Assembly: GCA_947177635.1 (NCBI GenBank)
Contig: CAMWVQ010000002.1
Span: forward strand, 62,001 to 126,000
Length of the DNA stretch: 64,000 nucleotides
Direction of reading: 5' to 3'
Source of the DNA: an uncultured Porphyromonadaceae bacterium
Lineage (GTDB): Bacteria > Bacteroidota > Bacteroidia > Bacteroidales > Muribaculaceae
Made by a program: the position numbers and the translations under genes. The notes beneath the pieces are model-generated. The model ran no database searches. It saw only the letters and a list, made by a program, of their open reading frames with translations, and was not told where the DNA came from. Below, piece after piece: positions 7,823 through 17,100 of the stretch. The first letter of the stretch is position 1. Each line of letters starts with the position of its first letter.

Positions 7823-8646
7823 ATCCTTGATGTCTTTTCGTGTATTTCGGGTGAGATAGCCAGCAGCGCGGCCTGGCACTTGTCAAGCAGCTCGAACTTG
7901 CGCGAGGTCACCACATGCTGGTAGCCTATGCGGGTGGCCGTCTGGCCGTGGCCCGTGTCGCCCGGGAGTATGAGCTTGACGCGGGCACCTGCCCGGCGGC
8001 AGAGCTGGAAGGCGTGGCGTTGCTCGATTATCACGTCGGGCGTGAGGTCGCTGACACTGTCGAGCAGGCCCCGGGCGAGGCCGCTCAGCTCCAGGGCCAT
8101 CCCCTTGTAGGCCGTGAGGTAGCTCTCCATCAGGGCCGGGTCGCGAAAACCTATGACCCCGGTGTTGTAGGCCCCGGGACGGTGGGTGTCGAGGCCGCGC
8201 GAGGCGCACACCCGGGGATGGCGGTCGAAAAGGATGTTCTCCTTCTCGTACCACTCCGACGACTCGTAGTGCTGGGCGATGAAGTCCCAGCGGCTCCCGG
8301 CGATGTCATCCAGCAGGGAGCGGCGTTTGATGAACACGTCCCCGTCGATGTGGACGGCCCCGGGGCCTGCCGCCTCAAGCGCCCACATCTTCCCGGCGGC
8401 CCAGAAGCGCGGGTGCAACCCCCGGGGCATGGAGTCGAGCGTCAGGTGGACGGAGTCGTATGGGAGGTGGCCCAGCAGGGCCGCGCCGAGGGAATCGGCG
8501 TGCAGCTCGATTTCTGCCCCGGAGGCCTTGGCGTAGGCCACCGACAGGGAAAAGTACCAGATGTTCCCCGCGAGCCTCCGCAGGGAGTCCACACCGTAGC
8601 AGTCTATCGACAGCGGGCGGGTGTTGAATGAATGCAGCAGCCTCAT
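7798..8646 (-). CDS. Glycosyltransferase-like protein in the tail operon
   Basis: 282 residues from ATG 8646, which overlaps the previous stop as ATGA. The fold pattern is that of a nucleotide-sugar GT-A transferase: an N-terminal beta-alpha region, then 'AVHIDGDVFIKRRSLLDDI', whose D-G-D is the metal and sugar-nucleotide motif, then an 'AYNTGVIGF' segment matching the acceptor loop of such enzymes. No signal peptide. A transferase between tail-tip and fibre genes suggests that it glycosylates a fibre or another virion part, or modifies the host surface during lysogeny. The donor sugar and target are unknown. Confidence 0.65.
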   Translation of the reverse strand: MRLLHSFNTRPLSIDCYGVDSLRRLAGNIWYFSLSVAYAKASGAEIELHADSLGAALLGHLPYDSVHLTLDSMPRGLHPRFWAAGKMWALEAAGPGAVHIDGDVFIKRRSLLDDIAGSRWDFIAQHYESSEWYEKENILFDRHPRVCASRGLDTHRPGAYNTGVIGFRDPALMESYLTAYKGMALELSGLARGLLDSVSDLTPDVIIEQRHAFQLCRRAGARVKLILPGDTGHGQTATRIGYQHVVTSRKFELLDKCQAALLAISPEIHEKTSRICRNISRK

Positions 8647-9206
8647 ACGTCCCATTCCCCTATCGAGTATGATGGGTTGTCGTAATAATATCCAGAGGGT
8701 TCCGGGGGAAGCTCCTGCCGCTCCACCGGGGCCACCGTCACCGGGACGCGGTAGACGGCCTTGTCGGTGACAAACTCGACGTGGCCCAGCACCGGCACCT
8801 CCGCGAGGATGTGGGGAAGCATCAGCTCCGCCTCCACCAGCGACGGGCAGGGGGCCGCCTCCCTGACGAGGGTCACGCCGAGGGGGCCGGGGGTCACCAC
8901 GCGCTCGTCGCCGTCGGGGTACCCCCCGTCGGGCAGATACGCCGTGAACTCCACCCGCAGCACCCCGGGCGAGAGGCGGTGGTCGTTGAAAACCACCCTT
9001 ATCCGCCCCCCGTCGTTGACGCAGTTGACGCACTCGCCCCCGATGCACGACGCGGTGTAGGTCTTGAAGGCCCAGTCCCCGGTGTGGAACACCGCCTTCC
9101 AGTCGTAGTCCGGGAACGGCAGCTCCACCGGCTCTCCGCAGCCCGCCTGACGGGCGAACAGCCGCAGAATCATTGAGAAGTCTGATTTGTGGTTTACTTT
9201 TCTCAT
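8643..9206 (-). CDS. Tail-associated structural protein, unknown family
   Basis: 187 residues from ATG 9206, 20 bases after the large tail-hub gene. Mostly beta-strand in character, with an internal 'GECVNCVNDGGRIRVVFNDH' segment and a repeated pattern of short strands, resembling the beta-sandwich domains of baseplate and fibre-adaptor proteins. The two close cysteines could form a disulfide or bind a metal. The position between tail hub and fibres suggests an adaptor. No named family was recognised. Confidence 0.55.
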   Translation of the reverse strand: MRKVNHKSDFSMILRLFARQAGCGEPVELPFPDYDWKAVFHTGDWAFKTYTASCIGGECVNCVNDGGRIRVVFNDHRLSPGVLRVEFTAYLPDGGYPDGDERVVTPGPLGVTLVREAAPCPSLVEAELMLPHILAEVPVLGHVEFVTDKAVYRVPVTVAPVERQELPPEPSGYYYDNPSYSIGEWDV

Positions 9207-9226
9207 AACGTGTAGTCTTTCTTTAT

Positions 9227-12200
9227 TCAGTCGGTGAGGATGATGTGGCCGGAGGCCTTGATTGCCCCCGCCTCGATGTCGTGGTACCTGCGAATCCACA
9301 CCGTCTGCGGGTTGTCGATGGTCGTGGGCCGCAGCTCCGGCGAGGGGAAGAAGTACCGCCCGTCGGGGAGGTAGTAGGATGACGCCGAGGTGAAGTCGGC
9401 GTCGGACATCTTCCTGACGAAGAACTTGTCTCCGTACCGGGTGTAGTCGCCGGAGACCCCGGCCCGTACCTTGAACTGCCAGCACTCCTGCGCCCGTAAC
9501 GACTGGTTGAGCCTTATGGCCCCTTGGTTCGAGGCGGTCTCCCTGACAAGGGAGTACGTCCGCCAGGAGTATGGCTGGGTGTCGGGGGTGACCGGCCCGT
9601 CGAGGAACAGCACCCAGGTCAGGACGCCCTCCTCGTCGAACACCTGCGCCACGGCCGGCTTGCCTTTCCTGAATATGGGGATGAGGGTGCCGTCGAGGGG
9701 CGTGGTGCCAGCCGAGGCGGGCGAGACCACCGGTGTCAACGTCGCATCCTCCTCAAGGCTGACGTAGTCGAGGCCGAGCTTGAGGGCGAGCGTGACCCCG
9801 TCCTCGTGGTAGAACCGGATGAACGCGTCGCCGAACTCACCGATGGTCACGCGTGTCTTCCCGTCCGACTTGGTGGCGAGCTTGCTGACCTCTATGAGGT
9901 TGGCGTTCAGCACCCCGCCGGAGAAGAGCGCGGCCACGAGGTCGCCGTTCTTTATCCTCACCTTGTCGGCCTGGAGCGTCACCCCCTCCTCGGCGTCGAG
10001 CGTCAGGCCCGCGCGCTCCTCCCCGTCGACCTTGACCGACAGGGCTATCTGCCCGGCCTGCTGGTCGATGATGCTCTCGAGGTCTTTGTCGGCGGGAACC
10101 CAGGGGGTGGCCACGGTGCCCTCCTCCAGCTTTATCCGGAGGAAGGAGAGGCCTATCGGTTCGGTGCGGTCGTCCCAGTCGCGGATGATGAACTGGAGGT
10201 ACATCCGCTGGGTCGGCAGCACGGCGGGGGTGCGCAGCCGGAACCGCAGCGGCGTCTCCTCTCCGGGGGCGTAGGCGGCCACGTCAGGGACGGCCCACGG
10301 GCAGAGGAACTCCTTCTGGGTGACGTCGGAGACCGACGCGCGGAACGCCATCTTCCCTTGGGAGACCTCCGACTCCTCATCCTCGGTCTGGAAACGGGCG
10401 TCAAGCGACAGCGTGTAGTCGGTCGAGGGCTTGAAGCGCGAGGTGTCGATGGGGCATCGGAACGTCTGCCAGACGGAGTCGAGGTCGGCGCCCTCCTCGG
10501 CGGAGAAGCCGCCTTCCTCGTCATTGACACGGAAAGACTGGGACGGGTTGTCCCACATCCCCGGGGTAGTCCTGATGAGGTTCGCGCTTATCCGGCCCAC
10601 CTTGCTCGATATGTTGGAGGCGGTCACACGCAGGCTCGCGGTCTGCTGCTCCAGGAGGTTGGTCTTGGTGGCCTGGGCCTCTATCGCCTTCTCGGTGACC
10701 TCGAGCGAGGCGCGGTATTCCGAGGCGAGGGCCGTGGCGTCGGTCTGGACGCTGACCGCCGTCTCGTCGGCGGTGTGGCCGTCAATAAGCAGGGTGAAGG
10801 TGACGGAGCGCATGTCCTCCTCGGGGTGTATGACCTCCCCGCGGTAGGTGTATGCAGGGTCGTCGACCAACACGCCGGACGCGGCGTCGTGACGGCGCAC
10901 GGTGGCCCGCACCTCCATGCCCGGCGGGAGGGAACCCCATCCGACCTTGGCTGTTTCCCCGGTGCCTGAGGACTTGAACAGGCCGCAGGTGAATGCCACC
11001 GGGGAGAATGACGGGAATGTCTCCCCGGTCTCCGCGTCCTCGTGGTGGAACACCAGCACGGAGCGCACCGAGGGATGCAGCGAGTAGGGCTTCATCCGGT
11101 CGATGATGCCGGTTATCTCCTCGGGGTCGCGCCCTTCCGCCTCCACGATGAAACGCCCCGTGAAGAGGTTCCCTCCGGGGGAGATGCGGGTCTTCAGCTT
11201 GCTCGCGGGCAGCGAGAAGGAGTTGATTCCCTTGAACTGGTATATGTAGGGGCTGCCCTCGCCGCAGGAGGAAAGGATGACGAGGCTGCGGCGGTCGTCG
11301 TTGCCGTCCCCGAGCGACCCGGCGACACCCATAGTGACGATGCTGTCACCCGGAAGCGGGACGCCCCCCGCGCCGACACTTCCCGGGTCGTAGTTGCCCT
11401 CCACGTTGGAGAGTAGGATGTAGCCCCATCGCGCACCCTCCGCGTCGGTCTCATAGCCCACCTCGGTCACCATGCGCCAGTAGTACCGGTTGGTGAGGTA
11501 GCCGTCGTCGTCGACGAGGTTGAAGGTCTCGCAGCGGGCGAGGTCGCCGACCCGGAACTGGTTCCAGACCTTGCGCCCGTCCGGGGCCTGTGTCCTGAAC
11601 AGGCATTTCCAGCCGGTGACGGCACCTTGGCCGTTGACGCGAGGCTCCACCTTCTCGCAGACCATCCCGGCCGGAGAAAGGATTTGCGCCCCGCCCACCC
11701 AGGTCTGCTGCTGCACCTCTATCTCCTTGACACGGAGCTTCCCGTTGACCGTCATCTGGCCTGTCTCTATGTGGGCCTCTCCGTTCTCGTCGATGTAGAA
11801 CACGCCGCCGGAAACGCCGGGGATGTAGTTCCCGACGGTGACTTTCCGCCCCACGGCCAGGTCTGTCCCCACGCTGGCCTCCTTGCGGACTTTCAGCGAC
11901 TCCACTTCCCCATCCCCGGCGGCGGTCACCCGCGCCCCCTTGATGCCGGTGGCGAAGTCGCCGACCTCCACGCCGTCAAGGAAGCGCTTCAGGCCATACG
12001 CCTGGTCGGGACGTTTTCGGCTCAACGCCTCGTCGAGAGTCCGGCGGGCGGAGAACAGGTTGTTGTCGGTGGGAATTGTCTTGTCGCCCATGCGGATGAT
12101 GTCCGGCATCGCCACTGACTCACTCATCGAACGCGCATAGCTGCGGGCATCATTGATGTCGTCGGTGAACTTCTGCCTGGCCGAGCGCCCAAGTGTGTCC

Positions 12201-13591
12201 CCGATCTCTATCTCCATTGATGAGGGGAGGTTGACCTTGCGTGTTATCTTAGTGATGCGGCTCTCCCGGAAGCCATCCTCGGGGAAATACTCCCCGCTTT
12301 CGAGCCTTACCCTGCGGCCAATGGAAAGCTCGACTCCATTGTCCTCGATCCAGGTATGGTCGGTCGACGACTTGAACACCGTGATGTCGAGGCCGTGCTC
12401 CTCGTTGTATTGCTCGACGGCTTCAAGGAATTCCTTCTCGGCCAGACCATAATATTCGTCCGGCATACGGAGGTTCCACAGGATGTATTCGTCACCTGGT
12501 TTTGGCACCAGGCTGCCACCAGGCAATTGCTGAGCATTGTCCTTGTATGGCCATATCGTGATGACCTCGAATTCCTTGGTCTTGCTGTCGAAGTTCACCT
12601 CGAAGAAATAAGTCCCATCCTCCTCGCTGCCGAGACCGCCAAGCTCGCTCCTCTCCTGGAACGAGACGCGCTTCACCAGCCCCGGAATCTCGTACTCATT
12701 GGGGTCGAACCCCATACTGTCATCCTTGAAGTAATATGTCGTGAATGGATTTCCATCCTCACCGGTCCTCTCCTCGTAGCGGACAGCGCTTACCACGCCG
12801 ACCCGTCTGGGATATATATCCCCGAACGCCGATTCCTCGTAATGGTCCACACGTCCATATTTGTCGGCGTTGACCTCGACATACTTGCGGCCATCCGGCA
12901 ACTGGAGACGCGAGCGACCATATTTCTCCGGATCGATGTTGCGGCTGCTCCCCACTGGGTAAAGCCGGGTGTAAAACTTGACATTGTCAGCCCTGTCCGG
13001 CTCAATCCCGAGGAGCCCTTTGTCATAGCCGAGTACGACAGGCTCGCCGTGCTCACACCTGCAGAGATTGACGGTCTGCCCCTCCACCCACCATTCCGTG
13101 CCAGTCTTATCGGCTATCTCCTTGAGAGCCTCGTCGCAGTATTTCCCGAAATAGTCTATGACGATGTTCCCCGTTCCTTCGACGCGGCCCACCTTCCAGT
13201 CGGATATGTTCCCCATACCTTCGTTCATACAGCGGACTATCATAGCCACATGCTCCCGTGGAGGGGCTGTCAGTGTGAACACAGGCTCATCCTCCCCGTC
13301 GACCATCTTTATGACGAGTATGTTCCTCAACAGGCTCTCCACCCCGTAGAGTTTGATGTCGTACACCCATTCGCGGGCGGACTTCTGCCTGGGGCGGTAT
13401 TTCTCGCACAGCCAGTAACGTTCCCCAAGGTAATCCACCTGGTCGTCCACGTCGAGGCCTATATGGTCGTGATGGATGAACGACAACGCCAGTACGTTGT
13501 CGCCATGTATCTCCTTGGTCTGGGTTGAATTGTCGCCTGGCGAGATTTCCGCCTTTGGGCTGCCTGACTTGTCAAATATCGTGATAAGCAT
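9227..13591 (-). CDS. Large tail-hub / tail-tip protein
   Basis: 1454 residues. The N-terminal ~380 residues look like the hub fold of phage tail-tip proteins (gp27/gp44/Tal type): 'LSFIHHDHIGLDVDDQVDYL' and 'WVYDIKLYGVESLLRNILV' are characteristic of Bacteroidales phage hubs. A long central and C-terminal part is beta-rich with a coiled-coil-like stretch near residue 900 ('EKAIEAQATKTNLLEQQTAS'). It would close the tail tube, contact the baseplate and carry fibres. The gene follows the tape measure and distal-tail genes in the standard order. Confidence 0.8.
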   Translation of the reverse strand: MLITIFDKSGSPKAEISPGDNSTQTKEIHGDNVLALSFIHHDHIGLDVDDQVDYLGERYWLCEKYRPRQKSAREWVYDIKLYGVESLLRNILVIKMVDGEDEPVFTLTAPPREHVAMIVRCMNEGMGNISDWKVGRVEGTGNIVIDYFGKYCDEALKEIADKTGTEWWVEGQTVNLCRCEHGEPVVLGYDKGLLGIEPDRADNVKFYTRLYPVGSSRNIDPEKYGRSRLQLPDGRKYVEVNADKYGRVDHYEESAFGDIYPRRVGVVSAVRYEERTGEDGNPFTTYYFKDDSMGFDPNEYEIPGLVKRVSFQERSELGGLGSEEDGTYFFEVNFDSKTKEFEVITIWPYKDNAQQLPGGSLVPKPGDEYILWNLRMPDEYYGLAEKEFLEAVEQYNEEHGLDITVFKSSTDHTWIEDNGVELSIGRRVRLESGEYFPEDGFRESRITKITRKVNLPSSMEIEIGDTLGRSARQKFTDDINDARSYARSMSESVAMPDIIRMGDKTIPTDNNLFSARRTLDEALSRKRPDQAYGLKRFLDGVEVGDFATGIKGARVTAAGDGEVESLKVRKEASVGTDLAVGRKVTVGNYIPGVSGGVFYIDENGEAHIETGQMTVNGKLRVKEIEVQQQTWVGGAQILSPAGMVCEKVEPRVNGQGAVTGWKCLFRTQAPDGRKVWNQFRVGDLARCETFNLVDDDGYLTNRYYWRMVTEVGYETDAEGARWGYILLSNVEGNYDPGSVGAGGVPLPGDSIVTMGVAGSLGDGNDDRRSLVILSSCGEGSPYIYQFKGINSFSLPASKLKTRISPGGNLFTGRFIVEAEGRDPEEITGIIDRMKPYSLHPSVRSVLVFHHEDAETGETFPSFSPVAFTCGLFKSSGTGETAKVGWGSLPPGMEVRATVRRHDAASGVLVDDPAYTYRGEVIHPEEDMRSVTFTLLIDGHTADETAVSVQTDATALASEYRASLEVTEKAIEAQATKTNLLEQQTASLRVTASNISSKVGRISANLIRTTPGMWDNPSQSFRVNDEEGGFSAEEGADLDSVWQTFRCPIDTSRFKPSTDYTLSLDARFQTEDEESEVSQGKMAFRASVSDVTQKEFLCPWAVPDVAAYAPGEETPLRFRLRTPAVLPTQRMYLQFIIRDWDDRTEPIGLSFLRIKLEEGTVATPWVPADKDLESIIDQQAGQIALSVKVDGEERAGLTLDAEEGVTLQADKVRIKNGDLVAALFSGGVLNANLIEVSKLATKSDGKTRVTIGEFGDAFIRFYHEDGVTLALKLGLDYVSLEEDATLTPVVSPASAGTTPLDGTLIPIFRKGKPAVAQVFDEEGVLTWVLFLDGPVTPDTQPYSWRTYSLVRETASNQGAIRLNQSLRAQECWQFKVRAGVSGDYTRYGDKFFVRKMSDADFTSASSYYLPDGRYFFPSPELRPTTIDNPQTVWIRRYHDIEAGAIKASGHIILTD

Positions 13592-13636
13592 GTCCGAACG
13601 GTGTTTGAATGATGTTTGAATGATGTTCTGGGGTGG

Positions 13637-14104
13637 TCAGAAAGATGGCTCCGGTTCCCTGAATGTAACCTTGAACCGACCGGCTTGCACCCCCTCTTTC
13701 CAAAGATATGTAAGAGACTTGAAATCGGTGTTCTCGACATAGAAGAGGCGCATAGTAAGTCCGAGCGACGGAAGGCGCATCGTGACCCATCCGTCTTTGC
13801 CCTGTTTTACCAATGTCAGGAACTTGCTATAACGGTCAATCCATTCCTCTACCGTGGGCGCGAATATGGCGAAATGCAGGGTGATGTCGCGCTCCTGGTT
13901 CCGCACATCGAGCTTGGCGGAATATTTCGTGCCGTTATGCTCCCTTATATCCACACCGACATGGCTCTTGACCTTGGACGCTTTCAGAATGGCATTGAGA
14001 TTCTCCCGGCCGCCCTTCTTCTCTTCGGTCAGAAACGCGCCGAACTCTTTCCAGATGTCGGTGCCGTTGATTATCAGAAGTCCTTCCAATTCATCCATGG
14101 TCAT
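13637..14104 (-). CDS. Distal-tail-like protein
   Basis: 155 residues. The start ATG 14104 overlaps the tape-measure stop as ATGA, indicating coupled translation. Beta-rich with the pattern 'LLIINGTDIWKEFGAFLTEE', seen in Dit-like proteins that form the ring between tail tube and hub. Position (tape measure, this gene, hub) is where Dit is found in siphophages. The family call rests on order and secondary-structure impression, not on a diagnostic motif. Confidence 0.6.
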   Translation of the reverse strand: MTMDELEGLLIINGTDIWKEFGAFLTEEKKGGRENLNAILKASKVKSHVGVDIREHNGTKYSAKLDVRNQERDITLHFAIFAPTVEEWIDRYSKFLTLVKQGKDGWVTMRLPSLGLTMRLFYVENTDFKSLTYLWKEGVQAGRFKVTFREPEPSF

Positions 14105-17100
14105 TTCAGTTTTATTCCATCCCTGGCTATCTTTATAAGAAGTTCCTTTATCTCTTCAGCCGTGACAGCGTTGGCCTCGGTGTTGTCGGCAATCCGGGCA
14201 AGATAGCTCTCGGCCGCGCTCATCTTCGCGGCCACATCCTCCATCGCGATGTCAATGTTCGCGACATGGCCCTGCACTGAGACGAACAGCCCCTCAAGCT
14301 TGGTGCCCTGGTCCTGGCTCATCGCGTTGTAGCTTCCGGCTTTTCCCGACTGGCCGGAACCAGCGGAAGCGCCTTGCCCATAACCGGTGGCGGAGGCGAG
14401 GGAGTCGCGAAGCTTTATGGCTTCCTCGACGTAACCCTTATATTCCTCTGACAGCTTTGCCATCTCTTCCTCGTCAAGGCCGTCGGACTCCATCGCCTTC
14501 CCGAATCTTTCCCACCAGCCCTCCAGCTTGTCGTAGAACAATTCACCGATCTTGTTGGAGAGCATGGCTCGCATGAAGTACTCGCTTATGTTGTCTGCGA
14601 AGTCCTCGGCGGCCGCGTCCATATCCATCAGCTGGTCAATGAAGCTGCTGTACATTGAGTCGAACGTCATCCCGGTCAGCCCTTCGTAGAGCTGTGTGGT
14701 CAGCTCCTCGAGTTTGCCGGCCTGAGCGATGTATTCGTTGAGCTTGACTCCCACCTGTTCGCCATAACCACCCTTCCCCGTCTGGAGAATCTTCTGCCAC
14801 ATGTCGGCATTGTCGCGAAGCATCGCCATCTCCTCCGGCGACAGGCTCCACAAGCTCCCGTCCCACTGGCGGCCCATTTGGGCGCTGAGTCGCGCTATCT
14901 GTTCAGATGTGAAACCATCCCAGTAGTAGTTAAAGCTGTGGTGAGAGCCGTGATAACCCGCCTGCTCCTGGGCCATAGCGAGATAGTTGGCGTTGATTGC
15001 CTGCTGGTGATCGCGAGCTTCCCGGTACGCCTCCACGCTCTTGGCCCCTTTGCCAGCCTTTATCTCATCCGTCAGCTTCTCTATGGCTCCCTGCAGGGCG
15101 GCGTTGCGTTCGGTCAGCTTGTCGATGGCCTCCTGGACGTCCTTCTCATTGCTGGAGTTGAACCATTTGAAGGAGTGGCCGAACGTGATTTTGTCAAGGA
15201 TTCCGGTGAGGATACCGGTGACATTGTCATATAGCGATTTTCCGATCTGTTTAAACAGGTTCTTCAGGTTAAGGGTCTCTATGATTCCGGAAACCGCTTC
15301 AAGCACTGTGTCCGTCAGGTTTGTTATCAATGGGGCAATGCCATCTTTGAGTATGTCCAGAATGGAAAGCACCGCCGATATGATGGAACCAACCAAACCA
15401 CTGTTGCCGAGTGCTTCCGCGACACTTTTGCCAATGCTGGAATTGCCAAGCAACTTCGAGAGCCCCTTGGATAAGGCTCCTCCGACAGCGTTGGTGATGG
15501 CGCTGTTGTTGAAAAGCTTGTCAAGCCCCATCAGGCTTTCACCCACGCCTTGCAGGGTGCCCGATTTCAACCCGGAAAGACTTGACACAAGACTGTTGAA
15601 CATGTTGTTCACCCTCGTCGTGGAAGTCTGCAGGCTGTTGGATGCGTCCTGCACGTCCGCCCCGAATTCCTGGACTTTACCTGATGCTTCAGCAAGGTTG
15701 TCGGCGGCGGTCTTGACATCAGCCTTGGCGGCCTCTATTCCGGCGGTGTCACCGGATGTTTCCGCCTTGGCGAGCCTCTCTTTGGCCTCGGCCAAAGCTT
15801 CTGTGGCGACACGCTCCTTATCCTGCGCGTCAATATAACCACGCATGGCTGTCTGGTACGAAGTGAGGTCATCGCCGAGCTTCTTGAAGATTCCATTGTC
15901 CCAGGATGTGTTCGCCTCCTCAAGTTTGGCGATTAACCCATACAGGGTCTGCTGATCCTGCAGGTCGGTCTCCCGGAATTCCTCCGTCCGGGAAATCGCC
16001 TTGAGCTTTTCTATGGTGGGGGCGAGCTGATCACTGAACATCGTCCCGAAATCACCGAACACGCTTCCCCAGTCGACCGACTGCCTGATGGCCTCGATCT
16101 CCAAGCTCTGGAGCGCGGAGCTTTTCTCCTTCTCAAGCGATTTCCTCTCCCACTCGTCAGAGGCTCTGGCAATCTTGCGGTCGTATTCCTCGGACAGGGC
16201 GAGACGTCGTTGCTGGTATGTCCCGTATTCCTTGAGGTAGTCGGCCATGTGCTGCGCCTCGGTGCGGTACATCTCGCGCAATGCCCGGTCCCTGGACTCG
16301 ACGGCTATGCGGTTGGCCCTGTCTATCTCGGTCTGCTGCTCCGCTGTGAGCCCGTCGGCGTTCAGACCGGTCATGCCGGCTTTGGCGTTCTGCGCCTGCC
16401 AGTCGCTTTTCTGTTTGGCGATGGCGTTCTTCCGGGACTTGTACTCTTCTTGGAGTTGGCGGAGCTTTTTCTGAAAGCCATCTTCCATAACCTCCACCTC
16501 GGCCTCGTCATTCTCCTGCTGAATGGCGACAAGCTCAAGTCCGAGCTTGCGGCGCTGCTCGACACGCCGCTCTTCCTCGCGCTGTTGCTGCTCCCGTTTC
16601 TTTCTTGCGGATTCGGCGTCCTTGTCGGATCCGGGCTTGACCTTGTCGTATTCTTTCTTGGCGGTGTCAACGGCTTCTTTGAGCGTCTTGGCTCGTTTCT
16701 CAAATTCCTCCTGCGTAAGGCTGTTGGAACTATCCTTTATGAAGTCGTTATAGGCTTTCAGGGCAGCTTCGTATTTCTTTTTGGCCGACGCGGCCCAGTC
16801 GGCACTGGAGTCAACGGGCTTGTTGCGCCGGTTCTGCTCGGAACGCAGTTTGTTGAGCTGGTACTGAAGCTCGTCGCGCGTGTAAGTGCCCCCCGTAGCA
16901 CCGTCGATAACCTTGCCGTACTTTTTCTCCTGCAGCGTCATCTGCGCGAGCAGTTCCTCGCGGGCCTTGATCTGTGCGGCGAGGGTATCGTTACCGATCC
17001 CGGTCAGGTTCTCGAAGTAGGCGTTGACCTCCTCCTTTCGGACTTGGCTCTGAAGGGCGTCCCGCTTGTTGCGGAGGTTCGTGAGCTCGGTCTGCTGGTT

